Positions 36,900-44,908 are shown, counted from the stretch's first letter. The stretch: 64,000 bases of DNA from Alphaproteobacteria bacterium (GCA_016124335.1 WGNX01000009.1:165658-229657); one strand, 5' to 3'. Made by a program: numbers and translations. The notes: generated by a model from the letters alone, not told the origin.

Positions 36900-37922
36900 T
36901 CACGAACCCTTCAGGGCGTGCATTTCGGGGAAGTACATCTCCTTCCAGTCCGCCGGAAGGACCTTGATCGTCCCGGTGCGGTGCATGAAATCGGCGTACT
37001 TCATCGTGTTGCGGGGCACGTTCGTGAATTCGTGCTGCGGATCGTTCAGCAGCGACATCACGAAGTCCTTCGACGGCGAGCCCTTTTCCACGCGCATGTA
37101 GATCTCGGCCGCCCGCGCCTTGTCCTTGGTGATGATCGCCTGCGCCTCGGCCAGCGCGTCGTAGAAGGCCTTGTAGACCTTCGGATTCTGCGTGCGGACC
37201 TTCTCGGTCGTCCACATGAAGTTGAACGAGCACGAGCCGCCCAGCACGTCGTAGTTCGACAGCACGCGATGCACGCGGCTGTCGAGCAGCTCCTGGTTCT
37301 GGAACGGCGGCGAGGCGAAATGCGAGGTGACCTCGCTCTTGCCCGACATCATCGCGTTCATCGCGTCGGGGTGCGACATCGAGACGGTGAGGCTGTCGAG
37401 CTTGTCGTGCTTGCCGACACCGAATTCCTTCTCGCACGCCATCTGCAGCGTGATCGCCTGGATCGAGACGCGAACCGCCGGCAGGCCGATGCGATCCTTG
37501 TCGGAGAAATCCGCCAGCTTCTTGACGTTGGCGTTGATCGTGTTGAGGTAGAGCGGCAGCGAATTGAGCGAGGCCACGCCCTTGACGTTGAGGGAGCCCT
37601 TGGTCTTTGCCCACAGCACGATCATCGGCCCGACGCCGCCGCCGGCAAACTCGAGATTGCCGGAAATGAGCGCGTCGTTGATCGGCGCGCCGCCCGCGAA
37701 TTGCAGCCAGCTCGTCTTCACGTTGGGCAGGCCCGCGGCCGCTGCATGCTTCTCGACGAGCTTGAGGTCTTCCATGATCATCAGCGGCAGATAGGAAATG
37801 CCGAACTGCTTGGCGATGCGCACTTCGCCGATTTCGCTCTGCGCGCGCACGACGGCGGGGGCCGCGAGCACTGCGCCGGCGCCGATGACGAATTCGCGGC
37901 GTGTGGGTCGGATCGTGGTCAT
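36900..37922 (-). CDS. SsuA/TauA-like periplasmic substrate-binding protein with Tat-type signal
   Basis: This 340-residue solute-binding protein starts with a twin-arginine signal (TRREFVIGAGAVLAAPAV, cleavage near VRAQ). It then shows the NMT1/SsuA fold pattern: EVRIAKQFGISYLPLMIMEDLKL, a central GAPINDALISGNLEFAGGGVGP and repeated hinge segments. Tat export suggests folding before export. A strong ribosome site AGGAGGAGAG precedes the ATG. The 79-base gap to the exporter gene upstream is the largest inside the 19-gene cluster, and a secondary promoter there is possible though none is clear. The ligand is unknown; sulfolactate or sulfosuccinate are candidates from context. Confidence 0.87.
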   Translation of the reverse strand: MTTIRPTRREFVIGAGAVLAAPAVVRAQSEIGEVRIAKQFGISYLPLMIMEDLKLVEKHAAAAGLPNVKTSWLQFAGGAPINDALISGNLEFAGGGVGPMIVLWAKTKGSLNVKGVASLNSLPLYLNTINANVKKLADFSDKDRIGLPAVRVSIQAITLQMACEKEFGVGKHDKLDSLTVSMSHPDAMNAMMSGKSEVTSHFASPPFQNQELLDSRVHRVLSNYDVLGGSCSFNFMWTTEKVRTQNPKVYKAFYDALAEAQAIITKDKARAAEIYMRVEKGSPSKDFVMSLLNDPQHEFTNVPRNTMKYADFMHRTGTIKVLPADWKEMYFPEMHALKGS

Positions 37923-38001
37923 GGGTCGTCTCTCCTCCTCTTTGCGAACTTTGTTTGCCGGGCGTTTTCGCCTCTGGCCATTTGGATTTTTTCTATCACG
38001 T

Positions 38002-38730
38002 TCAAACCACCAGAACGACTCCCGAGGCCAGCAGCAACGCCAGCACGATGCGGCGGAACTGCACGTCGTCCACGCGCGCGTAGAGTTTCAGCCCCAGCCA
38101 TACGCCCAGCGCCACCGCCGGCAGGCACCACGCGAAATCGGCGATTGCCGTGGGGCCGATCCCGCCGTCGAGCCAGAGCCAGGCGAGTGCCGCTGCCTGC
38201 ATGGCGAAGATGTAGGGTTGGTAGACCGCGCGCTGCTCGTTCTTCGTCCAGCCGCGAAGGCCGGTCCAGATCGTGGGCACCGCGCCCGACAGCCCGCCAA
38301 GCCCGCCCATGGCGCCGCCCACGAAACCGATCGCCGCATCGAGCGGCCGCCCGCCGGCGCTGATCGGCTGCGGCTGGCCGCGCAGCAGCATGAACAACGC
38401 ATAGGCGACGAGGAACGCGCCGATCCCCTGCTTGAGCGGGCCGGGCGAAACGCCGTGCAGCAGCGCCACGCCGAGCGGAATGCCGACGAGCCCGCCGACG
38501 AGGAACGGCGCCAGCCGCTTCCAGTCGATGGCATCGCGGATCGCGAGGATCGAGAAGCACTGTGCGATCAGGCTTGCTGCGAGTACGAGCGGCGTCGCGT
38601 CGATGGGGGCGCGAAAATGCAGGAAGGTGCCGGAAGCCACGAGCGCGAAGGCAAAGCCCGCGAGGCCCGAGGCAATGGCGGCCACGAACGCGCCGCCGAC
38701 AAGCCACGCTTCGCTTGGGATCGCGCTCAT
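38002..38730 (-). CDS. TauE/SafE family permease (probable sulfite/sulfonate-related anion exporter)
   Basis: This 242-residue membrane protein has about seven to eight hydrophobic helices. Two copies of the TSUP family half-repeat are visible: SGLAGFAFALVASGTFLHF near the start, and GFVGGAMGGLGGLSGAVPTIW with the glycine-rich turn near the middle. Members export sulfite or sulfoacetate released during sulfonate degradation, or move other anions. Presence beside SuyAB, which releases sulfite, supports sulfite export here. The start overlaps the SdhC-like stop as ATGA. The family assignment is firm; the cargo is inference. Confidence 0.85.
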   Translation of the reverse strand: MSAIPSEAWLVGGAFVAAIASGLAGFAFALVASGTFLHFRAPIDATPLVLAASLIAQCFSILAIRDAIDWKRLAPFLVGGLVGIPLGVALLHGVSPGPLKQGIGAFLVAYALFMLLRGQPQPISAGGRPLDAAIGFVGGAMGGLGGLSGAVPTIWTGLRGWTKNEQRAVYQPYIFAMQAAALAWLWLDGGIGPTAIADFAWCLPAVALGVWLGLKLYARVDDVQFRRIVLALLLASGVVLVV

Positions 38731-39074
38731 GCGACCCCCACGTTGAAAAGGAACAAAAGGCCCGCGGCGAGCGCGAAGCCGGCGCTGACGGCGACGGCCG
38801 CCTTCTGGCGTGGGCTCCAGGGCAGGAATTCGATGGCAAGCACGCGCAGGCCGCCCGCGAGATGTGCCGCGAGAAGCACGACAAGGCCGGTTTCGGCGAA
38901 TTTCGCGAGCGGATTTTCGGTCCAGCGCAGGAAGCCATCGAGTGCCGCCTCGCCGCCGATCGCCTGCCCGAGCGCCCAGAAATGCAGCGGCAGGAACAGC
39001 GCCAGCGCCAGGCCCGAGAGCCGGTGCACGGCGAATGCCCACCAGGCCGGATGATTGCGGTGCGGCCGGTTCAT
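38727..39074 (-). CDS. SdhC-like cytochrome b membrane anchor subunit
   Basis: The 115-residue protein has three hydrophobic helices. The N-terminal AFAVHRLSGLALALFLPLHF matches the SdhC signature HRxxG with quinone-site residues, and AAHLAGGLRVLAIEF matches the haem-ligand motif HxxxGxRHL, with His present. It is therefore an anchor of a succinate dehydrogenase/fumarate reductase-type complex. It overlaps the SdhD-like gene upstream and the TauE gene downstream by four bases each. It should hold the flavoprotein (30849) and Fe-S subunit (39412) at the membrane and pass electrons to or from quinone. Confidence 0.82.
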   Translation of the reverse strand: MNRPHRNHPAWWAFAVHRLSGLALALFLPLHFWALGQAIGGEAALDGFLRWTENPLAKFAETGLVVLLAAHLAGGLRVLAIEFLPWSPRQKAAVAVSAGFALAAGLLFLFNVGVA

Positions 39075-39415
39075 CCGAACAGCCCCCCGACCGCGCGCCA
39101 GCCGAACCACACGAGGAAGACCGCGACAGCCGCCGCCGCAAGATCGAGCGCGCCGCCGCGCCAGCCGAACGTCTCGCGCGCGATCGTGCGCAACCCGAGC
39201 GGGGCGTGGATCGAAACCGCAACGACGAAGAGGCCATAAAAGAGGGCCAGTGCCGCAGAGCCGCGCGTACGGCCAAGGATTTCGGCCGCTGTCAGCCCGC
39301 CACGCACCGCGTAAAGGATCGTTGCCAGATGGACGAGCACGCACACGCCGAGCACGGCGGCACTTGCACGCTGCGCGCCCCAGGCGATCGTCTCGGCGCG
39401 CGCGCGGAAATTCAT
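39071..39415 (-). CDS. SdhD-like membrane anchor subunit
   Basis: This 114-residue protein has three predicted membrane helices (about residues 17-37, 53-75 and 90-110). Histidines in LVHLATILYAV and VSIHAPLGLRTI are candidate haem or quinone-site ligands; the HAPLGLR turn is like the second-helix motif of SdhD/FrdD proteins. Assignment rests on size, topology and position between the Fe-S subunit gene and the SdhC-like gene, with four-base overlaps on both sides, more than on sequence identity. Confidence 0.75.
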   Translation of the reverse strand: MNFRARAETIAWGAQRASAAVLGVCVLVHLATILYAVRGGLTAAEILGRTRGSAALALFYGLFVVAVSIHAPLGLRTIARETFGWRGGALDLAAAAVAVFLVWFGWRAVGGLFG

Positions 39416-40125
39416 GCCCCGCCCTTCCAGGCCGCGCGCAGGCTCGCGCGCTTCAGCCCCGCGATCGACGCGGTGGGATTTAGCGATTTGGGACAGTGCT
39501 CGCGGCAGGATTGCTGCGAATGGCACGCATGGCAGCCCGCATCGCCCGCCACGGCCGAAAGCCTTGCTTCCTGCCCGCCGTCGCGCACGTCGTTGACGAG
39601 CGTCCAGGCCCGGTTGAGTGCCGCGGGACCAAGATAGTCGGGGTTCCACGAAACGAGATCGCAGGCCGAATAGCAGACCGCACAGCCGATGCACTCGATG
39701 CCCGCATCGGCCTGCCGGCGCGCTTCGCTTTCCGGTTCGACGCGCGCGAAATCCGCACCTTCGGCGGCGGAAGGAACGAACTTCCCGCCCGCCTTCGCCC
39801 ACTTGTCGAAGAACGGCGCCATGTCGACCGCGAGATCCTTGATGCGCGGCAGGTTGGCGAGCGGTTCGACCGTCAGCGGCCCGTCGCCGAGCCTTGCCAC
39901 GTGCGTGCGGCATGTCCAGCGCGGGCGGCCGTTCACGGTCATCGCACACGAGCCGCACATGCCCACGCGGCACGCGAATCGGTAGGAAAGCGTGGGGTCG
40001 AGCTTGCGCTGGATGAAAGTCACGACGTCGAGCACGGTCTGGCTCTCGCGGCGCGGAACGGAGAAGGTTTCGAACTTCCCCGCCGCACCGCCGCGCCAGA
40101 TCCGCGCCTCGATCGTCGCCGACAC
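39412..40125 (-). CDS. SdhB/FrdB-like iron-sulfur subunit
   Basis: The 237-residue protein has a plant-type ferredoxin domain with the [2Fe-2S] ligands in FACRVGMCGSCAMTVNG and a further Cys in RWTCRTH. A C-terminal domain follows with CIGCAVCYSAC and CHACHSQQSCREHCP for the [4Fe-4S] and [3Fe-4S] clusters, the same set as in succinate dehydrogenase and fumarate reductase. It connects the flavoprotein encoded at 30.8-32.6 kb to the quinone-reactive anchors. The start is GTG 40125, eight bases after the suyB stop with AGGAAGG before it. The whole complex is thus split into two groups inside one transcription unit, an unusual order. Confidence 0.9.
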   Translation of the reverse strand: MSATIEARIWRGGAAGKFETFSVPRRESQTVLDVVTFIQRKLDPTLSYRFACRVGMCGSCAMTVNGRPRWTCRTHVARLGDGPLTVEPLANLPRIKDLAVDMAPFFDKWAKAGGKFVPSAAEGADFARVEPESEARRQADAGIECIGCAVCYSACDLVSWNPDYLGPAALNRAWTLVNDVRDGGQEARLSAVAGDAGCHACHSQQSCREHCPKSLNPTASIAGLKRASLRAAWKGGA

Positions 40126-40133
40126 GCCCTTCC

Positions 40134-41342
40134 TTAAGCGCTCGGATAGAGCTTGGTCATCACGAACTCGCGATGGCCCAGCGCCTCGGCGCAGGTGTAG
40201 CGCCCGTTGCACACGCGGATCATGACGTCGATCAGGCGGTCGCCCGCCTCGTCGAGATCCATCTCGCGGCGCAGGATGCCGGAGACGTCGAGATCGATGT
40301 GCTCGGGCATCTCGCGCGCCGTCTTCGGGTTCGCCGTGAGCTTGATGACCGGCTCGATCGGGTTGCCGATGACGTTGCCCTGGCCCGTCGGGAACAGGTG
40401 CACGACGAAGCCGGCCGCGGCCTGCAGCGTCACGCACTCGGCCGCCGCCGAGGAGGTGTCCATGAAGTAGAGGCCCGCACCCTTCTTGGGCAGTTCGGCC
40501 GGGCCCAGCACGTCGACATACTTCGTCTTGTGGCCGATCTTCTGGAAATTGCCGAAGGCCTTTTCCTCGATCGTCGTGAGGCCGCCCGCGATATTGCCCT
40601 TGGTCGGCTGGGATTCCGACAGGTCGCTCGTCTTGTGGCGGTTGATCATGTCCTGATAGGCGTTGAAGACGGTCATGAACTTGTCGGCGACCTTCTTGTC
40701 CATCGCCCGCTTGACCATCTCCTTCTCCGCACCCGTCAGCTCGGAGGTTTCCCCGAAGCAGGTCGTGGCGCCCATCGGATCGATCTTGTCGATGAGGTTG
40801 CCCACCGTGGGGCACGAGGCGAGGCCCGAGGTCGTGTCGGATTCGCCGCACTTGGTCGAAACCCACAGCTCCTCGATCGTGCACTGCTCGCGCTGCTTTT
40901 CGGTCGCCCACATGACGAACTGCTGGGCGACCCGGCTGGCCTTCTCGATGGTCTTCAGGTCGCCGTTGCCTTCGATGGCGAAGCCCTGCACGGGCTTGCC
41001 GGTCTTGGCGATGCCTTCCACGACGCGGCCCGTCCAGCCCGGCTCGATGCCGATGACGACGACGGCCGCGACGTTGGCATTGCAGCCCGTGCCGATCAGC
41101 GTGCGGAAATGCAGCGCCAGATCTTCGCCGAACTGCAGCCGCCCGTAAGCGTGCGGCAGGGCGAGCGTGCCCTTGATGTTGTTGGCGACCGCCTCGGCCG
41201 CCGAATTCGAAAGGTCGTCGAGCGGCAGGATGATGACGTGGTTGCGGATGCCGACGCGCCCGTTTTCGCGGCGATAGCCCATGAAGGGCAGCTTGCCGAC
41301 GTTGCGCGAGCGCTTCTTGATGATTGCCGGGGCCTTGGCCAT
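40134..41342 (-). CDS. suyB: (2R)-sulfolactate sulfo-lyase large subunit (SuyB-like, UxaA/GarD family)
   Basis: SuyB with SuyA eliminates sulfite from (R)-sulfolactate to give pyruvate. The 402-residue protein belongs to the altronate/galactarate dehydratase family. Its pattern closely follows what I know of Paracoccus Suy[96 protein letters not shown] and the end [15 protein letters not shown]. Conserved Cys residues (CGESD, CFGE) probably bind an iron-sulfur or iron centre as in the family. It carries about 15 extra basic residues at the N-terminus. It lies 13 bases after suyA at the head of the cluster. A related hydroxy-sulfonate such as sulfomalate is an alternative substrate. Confidence 0.85.
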   Translation of the reverse strand: MAKAPAIIKKRSRNVGKLPFMGYRRENGRVGIRNHVIILPLDDLSNSAAEAVANNIKGTLALPHAYGRLQFGEDLALHFRTLIGTGCNANVAAVVVIGIEPGWTGRVVEGIAKTGKPVQGFAIEGNGDLKTIEKASRVAQQFVMWATEKQREQCTIEELWVSTKCGESDTTSGLASCPTVGNLIDKIDPMGATTCFGETSELTGAEKEMVKRAMDKKVADKFMTVFNAYQDMINRHKTSDLSESQPTKGNIAGGLTTIEEKAFGNFQKIGHKTKYVDVLGPAELPKKGAGLYFMDTSSAAAECVTLQAAAGFVVHLFPTGQGNVIGNPIEPVIKLTANPKTAREMPEHIDLDVSGILRREMDLDEAGDRLIDVMIRVCNGRYTCAEALGHREFVMTKLYPSA

Positions 41343-41355
41343 GTGGGTCGCTCCC

Positions 41356-41640
41356 TTACCAGCGCTTCGTTTTCATGTTGTGGACGTGCACGTGGTCGCC
41401 CTTCTTGGCGTCGGCGACGATCTTGCCGATGTCGTGCCCGTACTTGATGACGGTGTCGCCCTTCTTGAGGTCGACGAGCGCGATCTTGTGGCCGAGCGGA
41501 ATCGGCTTCAGCGCCTTGAGGCGCACGGTCCCGTCGCCTTCCATGAGCCAGCCTTCGAGTGCCGCCCCGGCCTTGACGTTCTCAACGACAATGACACCGA
41601 CGGTGTCCTTCTTGTCGTGGACGATGAATTGGGTCGCCAT
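41356..41640 (-). CDS. suyA: (2R)-sulfolactate sulfo-lyase small subunit (SuyA-like, SAF domain)
   Basis: This 94-residue protein is a stand-alone SAF/UxaA N-terminal domain, the size expected for SuyA. It starts with [14 protein letters not shown], has the central [20 protein letters not shown] and ends [13 protein letters not shown]. In UxaA and GarD the same domain is fused to the large part; separate subunits are characteristic of SuyAB. It is the first gene of the 19-gene cluster, with ribosome site GAGGGGGAA directly before ATG 41640 and a promoter/operator region upstream shared with the divergent GntR regulator. Confidence 0.85.
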   Translation of the reverse strand: MATQFIVHDKKDTVGVIVVENVKAGAALEGWLMEGDGTVRLKALKPIPLGHKIALVDLKKGDTVIKYGHDIGKIVADAKKGDHVHVHNMKTKRW

Positions 41641-41681
41641 TTCCCCCTCGCGGTTTCTTTGATGTTGTCGAACGGACGCGA

Positions 41682-41710
41682 ACGCTACGCGCGAGGGTGT
41701 AGGGCGTCAA
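41682..41710 (-). promoter_or_regulatory. Promoter of the suyA-led 19-gene cluster
   Basis: On the minus strand TTGACG (41710-41705) and TAGCGT (41687-41682) are 17 bases apart, a fair sigma-70 match, placing a start site near 41675, about 35 bases before suyA. The palindrome at 41714-41736 lies immediately upstream of the -35 box. Confidence 0.5.
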
Positions 41711-41713
41711 CAT

Positions 41714-41736
41714 ACTCATATGTCTTATATATGACT
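41714..41736. promoter_or_regulatory. Inverted-repeat operator candidate between suyA and gntR
   Basis: ACTCATAT and ATATGACT form an imperfect inverted repeat (seven of eight bases match) around a seven-base AT-rich centre. It stands out as an AT-rich island in GC-rich DNA, between a GntR-family gene and the operon it faces, the usual place for a GntR operator. Confidence 0.55.
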
Positions 41737-41765
41737 TTGTAACAGGCCATGCTAACGTCGGCGTC

Positions 41766-42488
41766 ATGGAAATGCCGCGCGCCCAGCCGCTCTACCGCCA
41801 GACCAAGGCCGCCTTGATGCGCCGCATGGTCGACGGCCGCTGGCGCGCGGGCGACATGCTGCCCGCCGAACCCGCGCTCGCCGCCGAGTTCGGCGTGAGC
41901 CAGGGCACCGTGCGCCGCGCGCTCGACGAGCTTGCCCAGATCAATCTCGTCGTGCGCCGGCAGGGCAAGGGCACGTTCGTGGCCGAGCACACGCGCGAAC
42001 GCGCGCTGTTCCATTTCTTCCATCTTGTCGGCGACGACGGCAAGCGTGCACTCCCCGGCAGCCGGATGCTGTCGATGAAGGCCGGGGCGGCGACGCGCGA
42101 GGAATCGCGCCGGCTGAAGCTTGCGGCCGGCACGCGCGTGGTGCGGCTGCACAGGCTGCGCATGCTCGACGGGCGCGCGGCGATCGTCGAGCGCATCGTG
42201 CTGCCCGCCTCGCTCTATGACGGGTTCGAGCGGCTGGACCGCGCGAGCCTGCCGAACGAGCTTTACAAGCTCTACCAGGAGCGCTGGGGCGTCACGGTCG
42301 CGCGTGCGGCCGAGAAGCTCAAATCGGCGCTGGCCGGGCCGGAGGACGCGGCCCATCTGGGCCTGCGCAGCGGCGCGCCGGTGCTGGAGATCGACCGCAT
42401 CGCCTATGCGCTTGACGGCAATCCGTGCGAGTGGCGCGTGTCGCGCTGCGATACCTCGGCGCACCACTATGTCTCGGAAGTGGTCTAG
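41766..42488 (+). CDS. GntR/HutC-family transcriptional regulator with UTRA domain
   Basis: The 240-residue regulator has a winged helix at residues about 8-75 (LYRQTKAALMRRMVDGRWRAG, then the recognition part FGVSQGTVRRALDELA and wing RQGKGTFV). The UTRA effector domain spans 95-238 and includes ERIVLPASLYDGFE and the closing SRCDTSAHHYVSE. Such proteins repress catabolic operons and release DNA on binding a substrate or intermediate. It is transcribed divergently from suyA across 125 bases that hold a palindrome. It most likely controls the 19-gene cluster and itself; the effector would be an organic acid of that pathway. Start at ATG 41766 or six bases later. Confidence 0.9.
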   Translation: MEMPRAQPLYRQTKAALMRRMVDGRWRAGDMLPAEPALAAEFGVSQGTVRRALDELAQINLVVRRQGKGTFVAEHTRERALFHFFHLVGDDGKRALPGSRMLSMKAGAATREESRRLKLAAGTRVVRLHRLRMLDGRAAIVERIVLPASLYDGFERLDRASLPNELYKLYQERWGVTVARAAEKLKSALAGPEDAAHLGLRSGAPVLEIDRIAYALDGNPCEWRVSRCDTSAHHYVSEVV

Positions 42489-42499
42489 GATCGGGGCCG

Positions 42500-43633
42500 A
42501 TGGCGAGTCCGGAAGACATACGTAACGGCCTGCGCGAGCTGGATTCAGCACTGCACGCCTGCTGGAAGCTGGGCCAGCACATGGTCGCCGGCTGGATGCA
42601 CGAGGGCAACTCGGTCTCGATCTGCGCCGCACCGGTCTGGCGCGTGCTGGCCGAGGCGCCCAATACGCCGCGCATCCTGTCGGGCGGGCGCATGATGGGC
42701 GCGCAGACCTTCGGCGAGGTGTGCAAGGCGCTGCAGGCGCGGCCCATCAAGGTCGAACTTCCCTTCGCCGTGGGCGAGAACAAGGGCGAGGTCGATCCGC
42801 AGGTGATCGACCAGGTCGTGCGCCGCTACGGCGTATCGCGCACCGAGCACCGCGCGGTGATGCTGTTCGACATCGTGGGCTTCTCGAAGGTCGATCCGCT
42901 TGCCCAGATGGCGCAGCTCGCCTCGCTCGAATTCTCGATCAACAACGCCGCCAAGAAGATGGCCGAGGCCGGGCTCGATGTGGAACTCGCGCGCTCGACC
43001 GTGGGCGACGGCTTCTATGTGTGGAACCGCGCGCGCGGCTTCGAGGCGGATCTGCGCACCTATGCCGCACTGGTGCTGATGCTTGCCGACAACGCGGTCG
43101 CGCGCGCGCGCGGCGAGGCGCGCTTCGTGCCCACGCTGCGCACCTGCTTTTCGATCGGCAGCCATTACGCCTATCACCAGATCGAAGGGACGCGGCCGCG
43201 CGGCTTCGAATATCTCGTGGGCGAGGTGACGATCCAGCTTGCCCGCCTCATCGGCAAGGCGCTGGCCCATCAGGTTTGCATCGGCAGTTTCGTGCGCCCG
43301 ACCGAACCGCCGGTCGTGCGCAACCTCGACACGATCCTGTTTCTGGCGCGCGCGGAAAAGCTGCTCGAGAAGATCCAGGGCCTGTCGATCGGCGGCTACG
43401 CGATCAGCCGCGTGCGCAGCCAGATCACCGGCGGCAAGATCGGCGAGGCGACGCTGCCCGTCGTCATGCACCGCATCGTCGACAAGCACGGCTACAACCA
43501 CGATCTGTTCAACGCGCGCGTGCTCGTGCAGCGCGACGAGACCGATCCGATCGTGGTGGGGCTGAAGCCGGACGAGCTTGGCGAGTTCGACGCCAAGCCG
43601 CTTGCCTACAAGCTGCCGGACCCGACGGCCTGA
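42500..43633 (+). CDS. Class III nucleotide cyclase-like protein
   Basis: The 377-residue protein contains a region resembling adenylate/guanylate cyclase catalytic domains (about residues 117-275). Asp124 in AVMLFDIVGFSK and Asp170 in STVGDGFYVW match the two metal-binding aspartates. In YLVGEVTIQLARLIGKA the motif that normally reads VNxAAR keeps Arg but lacks the transition-state Asn, so activity may be reduced, altered or absent. An N-terminal domain of about 110 residues is unassigned. The gene follows gntR by 11 bases and could be co-transcribed. It may be a signalling enzyme or a degenerate relative that binds nucleotides. Confidence 0.65.
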   Translation: MASPEDIRNGLRELDSALHACWKLGQHMVAGWMHEGNSVSICAAPVWRVLAEAPNTPRILSGGRMMGAQTFGEVCKALQARPIKVELPFAVGENKGEVDPQVIDQVVRRYGVSRTEHRAVMLFDIVGFSKVDPLAQMAQLASLEFSINNAAKKMAEAGLDVELARSTVGDGFYVWNRARGFEADLRTYAALVLMLADNAVARARGEARFVPTLRTCFSIGSHYAYHQIEGTRPRGFEYLVGEVTIQLARLIGKALAHQVCIGSFVRPTEPPVVRNLDTILFLARAEKLLEKIQGLSIGGYAISRVRSQITGGKIGEATLPVVMHRIVDKHGYNHDLFNARVLVQRDETDPIVVGLKPDELGEFDAKPLAYKLPDPTA

Positions 43634-43639
43634 CGGTTC

Positions 43640-44908
43640 TTATTTGATGCCGAGCCGTGCCTTGAGGCGCGGGTCGAGCACCGCATCGGCAAGCTCGAGG
43701 CCGTTCAACTCCTCGTCCACCGTCACGTCGCGCAAATCGATGCCTGATATCGACGCGCCCGCGAACTTGGCGCCGCGGATGTCGGCCGCGCGCAGGATCG
43801 CCTTGTCGAGCCTGGCCGGGAACGAGCGCCCGGCGGCCAGCGGCAACGGCGAGAAGTCGCAGTCGCGCAGGTCCGCGCGCGTGAGCTTGGCGCCGACGAG
43901 ATTGACCCCGCGCATGTCGGCACCCGCGAACTTGCAGTCGCGCAGGTCGGCGCCGGCAAGGCGCGCGCCCTGCAACTGGCAGCCGCGCAGGTCGAGACCC
44001 ACGAGCATGGCGCCTTCCGCGCGCAGCCCCACCAGAAGCTGGCCCTTGAGCGGCGGCAGCGAGCGGCAGTCGTAACCCGAAAGGTCGGCGACCTTGCCCT
44101 CGGCCCCGCCGGTCTTCGCCCACAGCGAATGCAGGCGCAGCAGTTCGTCGGCCGGCATGCCCTGGTCGGACAGCGGCTTGCCCGCGAGATTGTCGTTCAC
44201 GACATCGACGAGCGAGGCGCCGTCGAGCACGGCATTCGCCATCTTCGTGCCGGTCATCACCGCGCCGTCGAGCGATGCGCCCGAGCAGTTCGCACCGGAA
44301 AGATCGGCCCCTGCGAGATTGGCGCCGACGAGCTGGGCCTTCTGCAGGTTGGCGCGCGCGAGCTTGCAGTCGCGCATGATCGCATCGGTGAAATCGGCCT
44401 GGCCGGCGAGCATGCCGTCCATCACGGCTTCGGAAAGGTTGGCGGCGGCAAGCTTGGCGCCCTGCAGTTCGGTCGCCCCCACCTCGCCCAGCCGCAGGGC
44501 GTGCAGGTTGCCGGCCTTGTCCTTCTGCGTGATCGAGCCTTCACGCAGATCGGCCTGGATCAGGTTGGCGCGCGTGAGGTTGGCGCCACGCAGGCACGCC
44601 CCGCGCAGGTCGGCGCGCACGAGGCTTGCCCCTTCGAGATCGGCCTCGCGGAAGTCGCAGGCGAACAGCGCCGCCCGGTCGAAAACGCAGTCCGACAGCA
44701 TCGCGCCCCGGAACGAGGCGCCCGTGCAGTCCGCTTCGGTCAGGTTGGCGCCGGCCATCGCCATGCCGCCCAGATCGGCAAAAGCCAGCATCGCGCGAAC
44801 CCCGCCGGGCTTGCCGGTGCGGTAGCGCTCGTGCAACGCGATCACGTTGGCAAGCTCGGAATGCGAGTACTTCTTGCGCGCGATCTTGGAATTCTGGGTC
44901 GACAGCAT
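43640..44908 (-). CDS. Pentapeptide-repeat protein
   Basis: The 422-residue protein is built mainly from five-residue repeats of the type A(D/N)LxG, in two blocks (about residues 45-240 and 290-400). They are separated by a non-repeat segment (VDVVNDNLAGKPLSDQGMPADELLRLH). Such repeats form a right-handed quadrilateral beta-helix. The N-terminal 40 residues (KKYSHSELANVIALHERY) are polar and helical, without signal peptide, so the protein is probably cytoplasmic. Some relatives protect DNA gyrase, but nothing here shows that. It is convergent with the cyclase-like gene, six bases apart. Confidence 0.88.
   Translation of the reverse strand: MLSTQNSKIARKKYSHSELANVIALHERYRTGKPGGVRAMLAFADLGGMAMAGANLTEADCTGASFRGAMLSDCVFDRAALFACDFREADLEGASLVRADLRGACLRGANLTRANLIQADLREGSITQKDKAGNLHALRLGEVGATELQGAKLAAANLSEAVMDGMLAGQADFTDAIMRDCKLARANLQKAQLVGANLAGADLSGANCSGASLDGAVMTGTKMANAVLDGASLVDVVNDNLAGKPLSDQGMPADELLRLHSLWAKTGGAEGKVADLSGYDCRSLPPLKGQLLVGLRAEGAMLVGLDLRGCQLQGARLAGADLRDCKFAGADMRGVNLVGAKLTRADLRDCDFSPLPLAAGRSFPARLDKAILRAADIRGAKFAGASISGIDLRDVTVDEELNGLELADAVLDPRLKARLGIK

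Noticed and set aside
43640..44908. Repetitive DNA that at first suggested a tandem repeat or CRISPR-like array.
   Set aside because: The periodicity is 15 bases and encodes pentapeptide repeats in a long open frame; there are no identical repeats with unique spacers.
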